Below the pieces are notes generated by a model. That model saw only the letters and a list, made by a program, of their open reading frames with translations. It was not told the DNA's origin and searched no databases. A DNA stretch of 64,000 nt from Lachnospiraceae bacterium (GTDB lineage: Bacteria; Bacillota; Clostridia; Lachnospirales; Lachnospiraceae): the NCBI GenBank assembly GCA_017552715.1, contig JAFZOW010000040.1:33484-97483 (forward strand). Direction: 5' to 3'. The translations under genes and the position numbers were made by a program. Positions 40,031 to 49,348 of the stretch are shown here, piece by piece (position 1 is the first letter of the stretch; each line of letters begins with the position of its first letter).

Positions 40031-42295
40031 ATGAAGAATAGGATCAAACGGATAAAACGGATCGTTGCGACTGTACTGATCCTGATCCTTATGTTCGGGA
40101 TCGTGGATCCTGTCGGAAGCGCGCATACGGCTCAAGCGGCTGATGGGAAAAATAAGTATGCAAAGCTTCTGGCTATGTCGCTGGATTTCTTTGATGAGAA
40201 TGCCTGCGGGACGGATGTTTCCGGTCTGGGCATAAGCTGGAGAGGAAACTGTCACACTTATGACGCGGAGGCGGAACTCAGTCTGGGGGATAATTTCCCC
40301 GAGGCATATCGTTCCCTTGTGGATCCGGATGGCAATGGGAAGGTGGATCTGTCCGGCGGTTACCATGATGCCGGCGACCATGTGAAGTTCAACCTGACTA
40401 TGGGCTTTGCCGGAAGCAGCCTGGCGCTCTCCGAATACCTGCATCCCGGGATCTATGAAAAAGCAGGTGCAAAGGAGCATCTTCTGGCTGTAGTGAAACG
40501 CAATGCGGACTATCTTATGAAGACGACCTTTCTCGATGGCAGCGGTAAGGTGGTGACGGTCTGTCATGTGGTGGGAAACGGAAATACGGATCACGGCCTC
40601 TGGGAAGCTCCGGAGGTACAGAACTATGAACGCATCAGCTACTGGCTGACGGCAGAAAGGAACAACACCGCCGTGTGCTGTGAGATGGCGGCCGCCATCG
40701 CCGGCGCGGCATGGCTGTATAAAGATACGGATGCCGCCTATGCGTCAAAATGCATCCGTTATGCCAAAGCCCTTCTGGACTTCGGCAGGACCAATCAGGG
40801 AAATTGCCTTGACGGTCTGGCTACCTTTTATGACACTTCGGGCTACAGCGGCAGCGAGATGTATTATGCCATGGATGAGACCGCCATGGCCGAAGCCTGG
40901 CTGTGGGTGCTGGGAGAAGGCAGTAAGCCGGCATACACGGTTCAGGAAGGTAATTATAGCTTTGAGGGTGCCTATTACGGCGATTACTATTTCTACTGCT
41001 GGGATAAGGTCTGGCAGGGCTTTTCGGCGCTTATGTATAAGGCGACGGATGAAAGCACTTATAAGGATGCGCTGAAATTTGCTTATCTGTACAAGACAAA
41101 CCTGCAGGGGCTTTCCACGAGTTATTACAACTATTTTGACGTGACCTGGGGTGTGTCCCGCTATAATTGTGCCATGCAGATGACGGCGCTGGCCCTGGCG
41201 AAGGGGGACAAAGAGTCGGCGTATGCGAAAGCGGCAAGATTCCAGATGGATTACCTCCTCGGAAACAACGATTATCGATGCAGTTTCCTGATCGGTTACG
41301 GGAATAACCCGGTCCGCATCCATCATCGTGCCGCCAATCCGGAAGAAGGGAACGCGAAATATACGCTGCGCGGGGCCCTCGTCGGCGGGCCGGATAAAAA
41401 CGGGTATCTCGATGACGTACACAGTTATCAGTATACGGAACCGGCACTGGATTACAATGCCTGCTTTGCCCTGGCCTGTGCCGGCCTGGCGGAACTGTAC
41501 ACCGGTACTTCATCGGATCCGGAGCCGGAGCCGCAGCCGGATCCCTCCGAAAATGCGGCAGAAGTGATCGATGCCGGTGAGCGGACGATGGTGGTGAAGC
41601 AGAAGCTGGATGTGGCCGGGATCTTTAAGGAAGAGATCGGGAACGGAAAGATGCCGGTAAAATACAAGTCCGGCAATACCCGCATCGCGAGCGTCAGCAG
41701 GAAGGGGATCGTGACCGCAAAGAAGGAAGGTTCGGTAAGCATCAACGGCTACATAAAGGTACAGAAGAAATACGTCCTCTGCGCCACCATCACGCTGGAA
41801 ATCTCCAAACCGGTATTCAGCTTTACCCGCGACGAAGGAAAACGCTTTGACCTGACTTATGCCGGAGAGGAACTTGATCTTGAAGCTTATATCAGCGGCA
41901 TACCCGAGGGGCAGGCATACAGCTGGTCCATCCCTTCCAAGTGCAAATGCGCCAGTCTGAACGGGGCGACCCTGTACGCCGTAAAGAACGGTTCCGTTAA
42001 AGTAAGCTGTGTCATAGGCGAGGGGAAGTATGCGGCAAAATATAAGGCGAGCCTTAAGCTGAGGATACCGAAGCTGGCCGGGGACCTGAACATCAAAGCG
42101 GGAAAAACAAAGACAGTGCAGCTCAAAAACGTGAGCACTTATACGGAAGTAAAATGGGAAGGGGATGAGGGCCTTACGCTCACTGCTCTGAAGGATCCCC
42201 GCAAGATCAAAGTGAGCGGCGGCATTCCCGGGGAATACAGACTTGCCGCCTATGTAAACGGCCAAAGCTATACCATGAATGTGAGGATCAGATAG
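40031..42295 (+). CDS. Glycoside hydrolase family 9 endoglucanase (cellulase)
   Basis: 754 residues with a signal peptide (1-37, ending AQAA) and a strong AGGAGGGGG ribosome site. The GH9 catalytic domain (about 40-495) has SGGYHDAGDHVKF with D113 and D116 (base and water activation), the RCSFLIGYGNNPVRIHHRAA block, and VHSYQYTEPALDYN with acid E470. A Pro/Glu hinge is followed by about 240 residues of Ig-like repeats (RIASVSRKGIVTAKKEGSVS type) that may bind wall or substrate. No dockerin or sorting signal is visible. It attacks beta-1,4-glucan outside the cell. hslO follows after 2 bp. Confidence 0.95.
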   Translation: MKNRIKRIKRIVATVLILILMFGIVDPVGSAHTAQAADGKNKYAKLLAMSLDFFDENACGTDVSGLGISWRGNCHTYDAEAELSLGDNFPEAYRSLVDPDGNGKVDLSGGYHDAGDHVKFNLTMGFAGSSLALSEYLHPGIYEKAGAKEHLLAVVKRNADYLMKTTFLDGSGKVVTVCHVVGNGNTDHGLWEAPEVQNYERISYWLTAERNNTAVCCEMAAAIAGAAWLYKDTDAAYASKCIRYAKALLDFGRTNQGNCLDGLATFYDTSGYSGSEMYYAMDETAMAEAWLWVLGEGSKPAYTVQEGNYSFEGAYYGDYYFYCWDKVWQGFSALMYKATDESTYKDALKFAYLYKTNLQGLSTSYYNYFDVTWGVSRYNCAMQMTALALAKGDKESAYAKAARFQMDYLLGNNDYRCSFLIGYGNNPVRIHHRAANPEEGNAKYTLRGALVGGPDKNGYLDDVHSYQYTEPALDYNACFALACAGLAELYTGTSSDPEPEPQPDPSENAAEVIDAGERTMVVKQKLDVAGIFKEEIGNGKMPVKYKSGNTRIASVSRKGIVTAKKEGSVSINGYIKVQKKYVLCATITLEISKPVFSFTRDEGKRFDLTYAGEELDLEAYISGIPEGQAYSWSIPSKCKCASLNGATLYAVKNGSVKVSCVIGEGKYAAKYKASLKLRIPKLAGDLNIKAGKTKTVQLKNVSTYTEVKWEGDEGLTLTALKDPRKIKVSGGIPGEYRLAAYVNGQSYTMNVRIR

Positions 42296-42297
42296 GG

Positions 42298-43188
42298 ATG
42301 GAAAAGAATACTTCGGATCGTATCATACGTGTTACGGCAGCAGCCGATCATGTGCGTGCCTTTGCCCTGAGCGGGAGAGAGACGGTACGGACGGCAAAGG
42401 AAGCGCATCATACCGCGCCGGTAGCTACAGCCGCCCTGGGAAGGCTCTTATGTGGTACGGCCCTGATGGGCTGCGCTCTGCTTAAGAACGAAGATGAGCT
42501 GGTCACGGCACAGATCGAGGGGGACGGCCCCCTGGGAGGATTGCTGGCTACCGCGGACTGCAACGGCCATGTAAAGGGTTATGTGCGTGAAGCGGCGGTG
42601 ATACTGCCTCTGCGGGAGGACGGTCATCTGGATGTGGGCCGCGCCGTGGGCAGAGGGACCCTGCGGGTGAGCCGGGACATGGGGGGCGCGGAACCCTACT
42701 CCGGCCAGGTGGAGCTGGTCAGCGGTGAGATCGCCGAAGACCTGAATTATTATTTTGCCGCATCCGAGCAGATCCCCTCCTCCGTGGGGCTGGGGGTACT
42801 GGTGGACAGGGACGGGAGCGTGCTGGAGGCCGGGGGCTTCCTGATCCAGCTGATGCCCGGGGCTCCGGAGGAAGTGATCGACCGGCTCGAGAACAATATC
42901 AAAAACATGAAGCCGGTGACGGAACTGTTACATGACGGAGGCAGCCCCGAGAAGCTTCTTGAGCAGGCTCTGAATGAGCTGGATATGAGAGTGCTTGAAG
43001 AAAAGGAGTTTTCTTTTTACTGTAACTGCAGCCGGGAACGGGTGGAAGGGGCTCTTAAGCTCCTGGGACCCGGGGAGCTGGATAAGATGATCGCGGATGC
43101 CAAAGGTGAGGAGCTCCGCTGCAGATTCTGCAACAAAGCATACCGTTTTTCGGTAGAGGAACTGAAAGCGATACGGGAGGAAGATTGA
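42298..43188 (+). CDS. hslO: Redox-regulated chaperone Hsp33
   Basis: 296 residues. The N-terminal domain reads IIRVTAAADHVRAFA and later ATAALGRLLCGTALMG. The C-terminal zinc switch is C242-x-C244 and C275-xx-C278. Under oxidative stress the cysteines form disulfides and the protein becomes a holdase in the cytoplasm. It follows the cellulase gene with a 2-bp gap, an unrelated neighbour that may simply be read from the same transcript. Confidence 0.95.
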   Translation: MEKNTSDRIIRVTAAADHVRAFALSGRETVRTAKEAHHTAPVATAALGRLLCGTALMGCALLKNEDELVTAQIEGDGPLGGLLATADCNGHVKGYVREAAVILPLREDGHLDVGRAVGRGTLRVSRDMGGAEPYSGQVELVSGEIAEDLNYYFAASEQIPSSVGLGVLVDRDGSVLEAGGFLIQLMPGAPEEVIDRLENNIKNMKPVTELLHDGGSPEKLLEQALNELDMRVLEEKEFSFYCNCSRERVEGALKLLGPGELDKMIADAKGEELRCRFCNKAYRFSVEELKAIREED

Positions 43189-43213
43189 TTTTTCGGCCGT
43201 ATTGTGCTACAAT
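43185..43213 (+). promoter_or_regulatory. Promoter of the 43270 lipoprotein gene
   Basis: TTGATT at 43185-43190 and TACAAT at 43208-43213 with a 17-bp spacer. Confidence 0.55.
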
Positions 43214-43269
43214 CCCGCTCGTAATGCCTTACACGGAACAGGCCGTGGGGCGAAGAGGGAGGAGAGATC

Positions 43270-44175
43270 ATGAAAAAGAAGATTCTGGTAATGGCTCTTG
43301 CGGGAGCGCTTGCGGTAACGGCATTGGCCGGCTGCGGGAAGGAGGAAGAAAGCCCTTCGAAAGAAACGAAGACGGAAGCGAAAAAGGACAAGGATAAGGA
43401 TAAGAAGGAAAACAAGGAACCCGCCAGCATGAAGGGCGATGATGAAGAAGAAGAGTACGATCTTGATATCGACGAGTCCGAATATCTGGATGGCCTGATC
43501 GGTGAATGGCAGCTTGTTGACGACGAGGCGGAGACTACCGATCTTACGGTTTATTCCCAGGGAGGCTCGTACTATTTTGATCTGGTTGACAATACGGTCG
43601 GGGGTTATTTAAGCGGTACGGTGGAGCTCGAGTATGAGGAACATCCGGACGATACCTATTCGCTCTGGTACATGTTCTACGATACGGACGGCGATATGTG
43701 GGAAGGCTTTTACTGCGATCCGGATAATCAGTATCCCGCTCATATTTATTCCGGACAGGACGGCGAGCTTGACTTTGAGCGCATTTCCTACGGCGAAACG
43801 GATGAGGAAGATCAGGGCCGCGGCTCTGTGGAACCTTACTTTTTTCTGGGTAAATGGGGAGCCGGCCAGTACTGGATGGAGATCATCGAAGGCGATAAGG
43901 AAGGCTACTACTATGTGACCATAGAATGTGAGCTTGACGATACCTATCATTTATGGGAATATAACTGCTCCTACGACGACTACTCTGAGGCCCTTTATTG
44001 CGGCTACGGGGAATATTACGTTTTCGATATGGATCAGAACGGGGATCTCGGTGCAAAGCATCAGCAGTATGACGATGGCACGGGCACGTTCTTCTTTAAT
44101 GACGAAGGCATCGTCTGGGATGATTCGGAGGATCCTTCCCACAGGAATATGACCTTTGAATTCATTTCGGAATGA
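43270..44175 (+). CDS. Acidic lipoprotein of unknown function
   Basis: 301 residues. The signal peptide ends in the lipobox LAGC at C22. A Lys/Glu/Asp linker (about 25-70) precedes two to three beta-rich repeats starting GEWQLVD and GKWGAGQYW. The latter resemble the lipocalin-like domain of the lipoprotein at 938. The protein is extremely acidic and rich in Tyr and Trp, which fits an extracellular cation- or carbohydrate-binding role, but nothing proves one. A ribosome site GGGAGGAG is present. The stop overlaps the next small gene. Confidence 0.75.
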   Translation: MKKKILVMALAGALAVTALAGCGKEEESPSKETKTEAKKDKDKDKKENKEPASMKGDDEEEEYDLDIDESEYLDGLIGEWQLVDDEAETTDLTVYSQGGSYYFDLVDNTVGGYLSGTVELEYEEHPDDTYSLWYMFYDTDGDMWEGFYCDPDNQYPAHIYSGQDGELDFERISYGETDEEDQGRGSVEPYFFLGKWGAGQYWMEIIEGDKEGYYYVTIECELDDTYHLWEYNCSYDDYSEALYCGYGEYYVFDMDQNGDLGAKHQQYDDGTGTFFFNDEGIVWDDSEDPSHRNMTFEFISE

Positions 44176-44390
44176 TGAATACTATGGATGTAAATGAGCT
44201 GGTTGAGATGATCGACGGCAAAATGAGCAGCGGCGTGAGCCGGCTTACCATAGGCTTTTCCGAGGATCTTCACTCGGGAGTGAAAAAGGAAAGCTATCAC
44301 CACGGCCGCTGCGATGTGGGAAGCCCCTGGGCCAGGGGAACGGTATCGAACTGCGACATCACAGATCAGCCGGATGAACGGAAACGATGA
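44172..44390 (+). CDS. Small conserved-looking protein with His/Cys-rich end
   Basis: 72 residues from ATG 44172; ATG 44175 and 44184 are alternatives, and VNELVEMIDGKM looks like the true N-terminal helix. The second half has SYHHGRCDVGSPWARGTVSN, a pattern I have seen in short Lachnospiraceae proteins but cannot name. It starts inside the stop of the lipoprotein gene (ATGA). Function unknown; metal binding by HH and Cys residues is conceivable. Confidence 0.5.
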   Translation: MMNTMDVNELVEMIDGKMSSGVSRLTIGFSEDLHSGVKKESYHHGRCDVGSPWARGTVSNCDITDQPDERKR

Positions 44391-44429
44391 TGCTGTTTAC
44401 GGAATACCGATACCCGGGGCTGTGAAGTC

Positions 44430-45743
44430 TCACCTTTTTATATCCCATGTCCCGTCAATGCCCAGGAAGGTGCGGGCTGTTTCTTTGGAATAGTCCAGTC
44501 CCCTGTCGCTGTTTGTCAGGATAATGATATATCTGTTTTCATCAGGAACCAGAACATAAAGACTCTGGAAACCGGGGTTGATCCCCGAATGCCAGTACAG
44601 CGCCGGGGAATCCCCGGCGTTTTCAATTGCGATCCCCAGGCCCCAGGCGTTGCACTCGTCTACGGTAACGGCGGGGGCAAACATTTCGCTGAAGACCCCA
44701 TCCTTTTCTTTGGCTTTTTCCATCAGCTCATTACAGAACAGGGCCATATCCCTGCCGGTAGAACGGAAGGTATAGGCGCAGTTGGCTTTTGGCGGGATCA
44801 GCGTATTGCATACGGGCAGGGTTACGGGAAGGGCAAAGCCAATAAGCAGGAACAGGAGGCTCATTGCGGGTACCACAGCGTTACGGAGCTTCGGATGTTT
44901 TTTCGTAAGGACCAGCACTAGCCCCATGAGGGCAAAGCAGAGCAGGAACCAGGGCAGTACCTTGGAAAAGTTGGATGAAAAGAGGAATAACAAAGCCAGC
45001 GTATTGATGATCCCGGCCAGCAGGAAACAGACGGGCAGCAAACGGCTGTATTTGAAAGCTCCGGACCGGATCAGCCTGCCGGGGATGAGAGCCATGAGGG
45101 AAAGCACAAGGAAGGACAGGATGAAGATCAGCAATGCATACAGCACTGCCGTTCCCGCATTCATATAGGGCTGTATCGTTTCGATGTTCTCAAAGCCCGA
45201 GTTTTTCATCCCCAGGGGTTCAAATACGTATTTTGAGGCGGCCTGATCAAGGGGCATCCCTCCGGCATTCTCGATGACGTTCTGCAGGTAGATATACCCT
45301 ACCCCCGAATAGCAGAAGGCTGTACCGGGATCGGTGTAGATCTTCTTATCGACGCCGAATTCAAAGCTGGGAGAAAAGCCGGCGGTATGGCAGAGCAATT
45401 GCCGCAGCGTGATATCCTTAAGCCTTACGTCCTCCGTCACCAGTTCCGGGTCGAGATGGGAGCTGATCTTTCCGTCAAGCTCCAGTATCCCTTCCCCGAC
45501 CATGGCAAGGGCCGTGTAGGCGGCAAGGGTCTTTCCGTTGGAGCCCAGCTCGTATACGGTGTTTTCGTCCGTGCCTTTTCCCGTATTGGCATAGCTTTCG
45601 GAGCCCTGATCGAAATAAACGATGGTGCTGTTATGGATATCGTACTTTTCTTCGACGGCTCCGCGCATTTCTCCGCAGGCGGAGAGCATTACAGCTGCCA
45701 GTATTGCTGTGATAAGGAGTGGGAGTCTGATGGTTCTTTTCAT
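44430..45743 (-). CDS. Membrane-anchored beta-lactamase/DD-peptidase-like serine hydrolase
   Basis: 437 residues. The N-terminal lipobox is VMLSAC (C23). The serine hydrolase domain has the nucleophile motif SNGK (S-x-x-K) in YELGSNGKTLAAY, LLCHTAGFSPSFEFG, and Y-S-G in FCYSGVGYIYLQ as the second motif. Four membrane helices (about 205-320) interrupt the chain, and the rest of the hydrolase domain follows (YWHSGINPGFQS in the HxG position). The inserted membrane block is unusual but known in some Firmicutes members of the class C family. It probably hydrolyses peptides or esters outside the cell. It lies 28 bp after a TetR gene on the same transcript. Confidence 0.85.
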   Translation of the reverse strand: MKRTIRLPLLITAILAAVMLSACGEMRGAVEEKYDIHNSTIVYFDQGSESYANTGKGTDENTVYELGSNGKTLAAYTALAMVGEGILELDGKISSHLDPELVTEDVRLKDITLRQLLCHTAGFSPSFEFGVDKKIYTDPGTAFCYSGVGYIYLQNVIENAGGMPLDQAASKYVFEPLGMKNSGFENIETIQPYMNAGTAVLYALLIFILSFLVLSLMALIPGRLIRSGAFKYSRLLPVCFLLAGIINTLALLFLFSSNFSKVLPWFLLCFALMGLVLVLTKKHPKLRNAVVPAMSLLFLLIGFALPVTLPVCNTLIPPKANCAYTFRSTGRDMALFCNELMEKAKEKDGVFSEMFAPAVTVDECNAWGLGIAIENAGDSPALYWHSGINPGFQSLYVLVPDENRYIIILTNSDRGLDYSKETARTFLGIDGTWDIKR

Positions 45744-45771
45744 GTTTTTATCCTTTCCCGGTCTTATGCCG

Positions 45772-46428
45772 TTATTTTCCCAGGAGTTTCAAAGTGCTGA
45801 TATACAGGCTGTTTATCAGTTTCTTTTCATCCAGATCCTTCATATCGGAGCTCTGTATGCCGTAGCATCTGTTCAGGGTGACATCTCTTATGATGCCGTC
45901 AAAAGAGGCTACCACGAAGCTCATTACATCCGGAACGGGAACGATGGGGGTAAAGTATCCCGCTGAACTCTGTGTGATGATCAGCTCGGCCAGCCGGCCG
46001 GCCAGATAAGGGAACACCGGAGTCTCTTTGGTTTCGCCGTTGATCCTTTTATCGTATTCGGGGTTCTGGACACAGAAGGTGCCCAGTTCGAAAAGGATCT
46101 TGTTATAGCTGATCAGCATGTCGGAAAAGAAGCTTTCCGCGATAGCGAACAGACGCTTAAGCTTTTCTTCCGGCTCATCATCGGAATCCATGACCTCATC
46201 GACCCGCCCGATCTGCCCTCCTACGCGGTTGGCCTCATCGATCAGAGCGGCATATACCGAGTATATGTTATTGAAATATTTGTAGACGCCTCCCTGGCTC
46301 ATTCCGGTTTCGGCCACGATATCCGACATGGTCACATCGTAAGCCGGCTTTCTTTTGCAGACTTCAAAAGCCGCTTTTACGATCTCCTTTTTCTTTTCTG
46401 TCAGGTACTCCTCTTTGACTTTCGGCAT
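45772..46428 (-). CDS. TetR family transcriptional repressor
   Basis: 218 residues. The N-terminal HTH reads KKEIVKAAFEVCKRKPAYDV, then MSDIVAETGMSQGGVYKYFN, typical of TetR proteins. The C-terminal ligand domain is helical and not assignable. Its own promoter carries a perfect inverted repeat just after the -10 box, so it most likely represses itself and the serine hydrolase gene that follows. Confidence 0.9.
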   Translation of the reverse strand: MPKVKEEYLTEKKKEIVKAAFEVCKRKPAYDVTMSDIVAETGMSQGGVYKYFNNIYSVYAALIDEANRVGGQIGRVDEVMDSDDEPEEKLKRLFAIAESFFSDMLISYNKILFELGTFCVQNPEYDKRINGETKETPVFPYLAGRLAELIITQSSAGYFTPIVPVPDVMSFVVASFDGIIRDVTLNRCYGIQSSDMKDLDEKKLINSLYISTLKLLGK

Positions 46429-46451
46429 AAGCTCTTCCCTTTTTGAAAAAT

Positions 46452-46471
46452 AAACGACAACACTGTCGTTT
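46452..46471 (-). promoter_or_regulatory. Probable TetR operator
   Basis: A perfect palindrome AAACGACA-ACAC-TGTCGTTT with 8-bp arms. It lies 4 bp downstream of the -10 box on the minus strand, where bound repressor would block transcription. Confidence 0.8.
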
Positions 46472-46475
46472 TTAT

Positions 46476-46504
46476 TTTATAGCACAGAAACAAGGGGATG
46501 TCAA
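46476..46504 (-). promoter_or_regulatory. Promoter of the tetR-hydrolase operon
   Basis: On the minus strand a perfect TTGACA (46499-46504) and TATAAA (46476-46481) with a 17-bp spacer. Confidence 0.8.
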
Positions 46505-46524
46505 GGAGGGCATATACTCAGGGA

Positions 46525-46553
46525 TTGCCTTAGCTGAGCCGATTGGTTATAAT
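46525..46553 (+). promoter_or_regulatory. Promoter of the YjdI-GNAT gene
   Basis: TTGCCT at 46525-46530 and TATAAT at 46548-46553 with a 17-bp spacer. It is back to back with the tetR promoter, 20 bp apart. Confidence 0.65.
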
Positions 46554-46622
46554 CTGTACAAAAGTACCCGGAGATGAGGAAAAAAGCCGGCGAACCCAAG
46601 GGGAAACAGGAGGTACGGGGAT

Positions 46623-47075
46623 ATGCACAGAACGTATGTAAATGAGGATATCACGGTATTCTGGGATTCGGAGAAGTGCCGGCATGCGAAGCGCTGCGTG
46701 ACGGGCAGTCCTCAGGTCTTTGAATTCGGCAGAAGGCCCTGGATCGACCTGGCGAAAGGGGAAACGGCGAAGATCTGGAAGACCATCGAAAGCTGCCCTT
46801 CCGGGGCCGTGAGTGTGGTGTACAATCATGGCGTTGAGATCCGCCTGGAGGAAGCTGAAAGCCGGGCCATCGCCCTTTTGGGGGATGAGATCATCGGAGA
46901 GTGCGATTATGCGGAAGAAGGTGAGTACGTAAACATCTACCATACGCATGTCCTTCCGGAGTATGGCGGGAAAGGGATCGCAAAACGGCTGGTGTATAAG
47001 GTGGCCGAGGCGGCGGAACGGAAGAAGAAAGGGATCCTGCCCACATGCTCCTACGCGGCCAAAGTGCTGGCTTAA
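46623..47075 (+). CDS. YjdI-type 4Fe-4S domain fused to GNAT acetyltransferase
   Basis: 150 residues. Residues 1-68 form the YjdI mono-cluster ferredoxin-like domain: FWDSEKCRHAKRCVTGSPQVF and ESCPSGAVSVVY with three to four Cys. Residues 70-150 form a short GNAT domain of the YjdJ/CG type: NIYHTHVLPEYGGKGIAKRLV with the acetyl-CoA loop, then LPTCSYAAKVL. In other bacteria YjdI and YjdJ are separate neighbouring genes; here they are one chain. The iron-sulfur domain may regulate or guide the acetyltransferase; substrate unknown. Confidence 0.85.
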   Translation: MHRTYVNEDITVFWDSEKCRHAKRCVTGSPQVFEFGRRPWIDLAKGETAKIWKTIESCPSGAVSVVYNHGVEIRLEEAESRAIALLGDEIIGECDYAEEGEYVNIYHTHVLPEYGGKGIAKRLVYKVAEAAERKKKGILPTCSYAAKVLA

Positions 47076-47087
47076 AGTACCTCCCCC

Positions 47088-47116
47088 TTGAGTGCTTTCC
47101 TGTTTTGTGCTATTAT
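47088..47116 (+). promoter_or_regulatory. Promoter of the amino acid importer operon
   Basis: TTGAGT at 47088-47093 and TATTAT at 47111-47116 with a 17-bp spacer. Confidence 0.6.
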
Positions 47117-47156
47117 AGAGAGCGCTGTTGAACAGAGAAAAGAAAAGGGGAGCAGG

Positions 47157-47831
47157 ATGACGGGGCAGGCGGTATGGGAGCTGGTCACAGGCTCCTTTCC
47201 GAAGATACTGGAATACGGATTGAAGGTGACATTGCCGCTGGCAGTGATCGCCTTCATTTTGTCTACTCTGATCGCCGTGGGCGTGGCCATGCTGCAATAT
47301 GCCAAAGTACCCGTGGCAGGTCCCCTTTGCCGTTTTTATATCTGGATCATCCGGGGAACGCCGCTGCTGGTGCAGCTTATGGTAAGCTTCTACGGCCTGC
47401 CGCTTCTGGGCATACATATCCATCCCTTTATCGTGGCGGTAGCCGTTTTTTCCATCAATGAGGGAGCCTACAGTGCCGAGACCATGCGGGCCGCCATGGA
47501 GGCGGTGCCCGCCGGGCAGCTGGAAGCCGGCTACTGCGTTGGCATGAGCTATATGCAGAACATGCATCATATCATCCTGCCCCAGGCCTTCCGGACGGCT
47601 TTCCCTTCGCTCTTCAATGCACTGATCAGCATGGTCAAGGATACTTCCCTGGCTTCCGCCATCACGGTGGTGGAGATGTTCACACGCACCAAGCAGATTG
47701 CGGGACAGTCCTATAATTATCTGCCCCTCTACCTGGAGGTGGCGCTGATCTACCTGCTCTTCTGCACGGTATTGAGTTTTGTGCAGCGCGGCGGGGAGAA
47801 GCTGCTGGGCAGCTACGGGGTAAGGAAATAA
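47157..47831 (+). CDS. Polar amino acid ABC transporter permease
   Basis: About 224 residues from the ATG at 47157, shortly after AGGGGAG. The HisM/TcyB-type layout has five membrane helices. The family motif [19 protein letters not shown] is present, as is the ATPase-docking EAA loop [20 protein letters not shown]. With the next two genes it forms a complete importer. The ATPase gene starts at the last base of its stop codon. Confidence 0.92.
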   Translation: MTGQAVWELVTGSFPKILEYGLKVTLPLAVIAFILSTLIAVGVAMLQYAKVPVAGPLCRFYIWIIRGTPLLVQLMVSFYGLPLLGIHIHPFIVAVAVFSINEGAYSAETMRAAMEAVPAGQLEAGYCVGMSYMQNMHHIILPQAFRTAFPSLFNALISMVKDTSLASAITVVEMFTRTKQIAGQSYNYLPLYLEVALIYLLFCTVLSFVQRGGEKLLGSYGVRK

Positions 47832-48514
47832 TGGCATTACTGGAGATAAAAGATCTGCATAAGTCCTTTAAGGAAACGGAAGTCCTTTCGGGAGTGAGCC
47901 TTTCCATCGAACGGGGCGAGGTGATGAGCATTCAGGGGCCCTCCGGATCCGGAAAGACTACGCTGCTGCGCTGCATGAACTTTCTGGAGAAGTCGGATGC
48001 GGGGACCATGATCTTTGACGGGGAGGAATATGAACTGGCCGGGATAGGAAAGGCGCAGATCGCCCGGATACGGCGCCGTACCGGTTTTGTTTTTCAGAAT
48101 TACAATCTTTTTGCCAACAAGACGGCATTGGATAATGTGGCCCTGGGGCTGTACAGCGCCCGCCGCATCCCGAAAAAGGAGGCGCGGGAGAAAGCCATGG
48201 AACAGCTGAAGCATGTGGGAATGGAAGGCTTTGCCGCTTCCTATCCCGCGCAGCTTTCCGGCGGCCAGCAACAGAGGGTGGCCATAGCAAGGGCTCTGGC
48301 CTGCGAACCGGAACTCATCTACTTTGACGAGCCCACTTCCGCCCTGGATCCCGACCTTACCGCAGAGGTGCTGGAAGTGATGCGGCGGCTGGCCGGAGAG
48401 GGAATGACCATGATCGTGGTGACCCACGAGACCGCCTTTGCAAAGGAGGTATCAACAAAGGCGATATACATGGAAAAAGGTAAGATCAAAGAAACAAAAG
48501 GAGAAAAGTTATGA
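47831..48514 (+). CDS. Polar amino acid ABC transporter ATPase
   Basis: 227 residues. Walker A is [16 protein letters not shown]-loop FVFQNYNLF, signature [15 protein letters not shown], Walker [16 protein letters not shown] and H-loop VVTHETAFA. This is the HisP/GlnQ type. It couples ATP hydrolysis to import by the permease encoded upstream. The start is TAATG, one base of overlap with the permease, and the stop overlaps the binding protein gene. Confidence 0.95.
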   Translation: MALLEIKDLHKSFKETEVLSGVSLSIERGEVMSIQGPSGSGKTTLLRCMNFLEKSDAGTMIFDGEEYELAGIGKAQIARIRRRTGFVFQNYNLFANKTALDNVALGLYSARRIPKKEAREKAMEQLKHVGMEGFAASYPAQLSGGQQQRVAIARALACEPELIYFDEPTSALDPDLTAEVLEVMRRLAGEGMTMIVVTHETAFAKEVSTKAIYMEKGKIKETKGEKL

Positions 48515-49329
48515 AAAAGAAAATGACCATGGGAATCGTAACAGCACTGCTGCTGGGACTTGTGGCTTGCGGAAATACGGATACGGCAGCAAAGGGCGCA
48601 GGAGACGCCGCAGGTGATCATCTGGCGCGGATCAAAGCTGCGGGAAAGATCACCATCGCCACGGAGGGGGTGTGGGCACCCTTTACCTATCACGATCCGG
48701 ACAGCGATGCGCTGGTGGGCTTTGACGTGGAGGTGGCCCAGGCCATCGCCGACAAGCTGGGAGTAGAGGCGGATTTTAAGGAGGTGGCCTTTGATGGCGG
48801 CCTTACCGGAGTTACCACGGGAAGCTTTGATATGATGGCCAACGGGGTAGATGTGACGGAGGAGCGGAAGGGTACCTACGACTTCACGGCTCCCTATGCT
48901 TATGACCATGCGGTGGTGGTGACCCTGACTTCCAATACGGATATCACCAGCTTTGCGGATCTGGCCGGAAAGAAGACGGCCAATTCTGCCGGCTCCACTT
49001 ATGAAGCCATGGGTGTGGCCAACGGTGCCACGGTATCCAACGTGGATACTCTGGGCGAGACCATGAGCCTGGTGCTTAACGGTACGGTGGATGCCACTAT
49101 CAATGCCAATACCTCGGCGCAGGATTACTTCAAGACCACGGGAGAAACGGGACTGAAGGTGGCAGCGGTGGATCCGGAGGTGACGGAGTATGCGATCCCT
49201 CTGGCCAAGGGCAGCGATAACGACAGTCTGCGGGCAGCCATCGATCAGGCTATCGCGGAGCTTCGCAGCGAAGGGAAGCTTTCCGAGATCTCCATCAAAT
49301 ACTTCGGAGCGGATATCACTAAGGAATAA
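48511..49329 (+). CDS. Amino acid ABC transporter substrate-binding lipoprotein
   Basis: 272 residues. The lipobox is GLVAC (C20). A family 3 solute-binding domain follows: [53 protein letters not shown] and [15 protein letters not shown]. The pattern is closest to cystine/glutamine binders, with E/W near the N-terminus, but the ligand is not certain. It overlaps the ATPase gene by ATGA and closes the importer operon. The two-component system starts 19 bp later, so read-through is possible. Confidence 0.92.
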   Translation: MKKKMTMGIVTALLLGLVACGNTDTAAKGAGDAAGDHLARIKAAGKITIATEGVWAPFTYHDPDSDALVGFDVEVAQAIADKLGVEADFKEVAFDGGLTGVTTGSFDMMANGVDVTEERKGTYDFTAPYAYDHAVVVTLTSNTDITSFADLAGKKTANSAGSTYEAMGVANGATVSNVDTLGETMSLVLNGTVDATINANTSAQDYFKTTGETGLKVAAVDPEVTEYAIPLAKGSDNDSLRAAIDQAIAELRSEGKLSEISIKYFGADITKE

Positions 49330-49348
49330 ACGACTACAGAGGACTGAC

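Noticed and set aside
46530-47837. Minus-strand open frame of about 435 codons over the YjdI-GNAT and permease genes
   Set aside because: It crosses two recognised genes and two promoters and has no recognisable domain.
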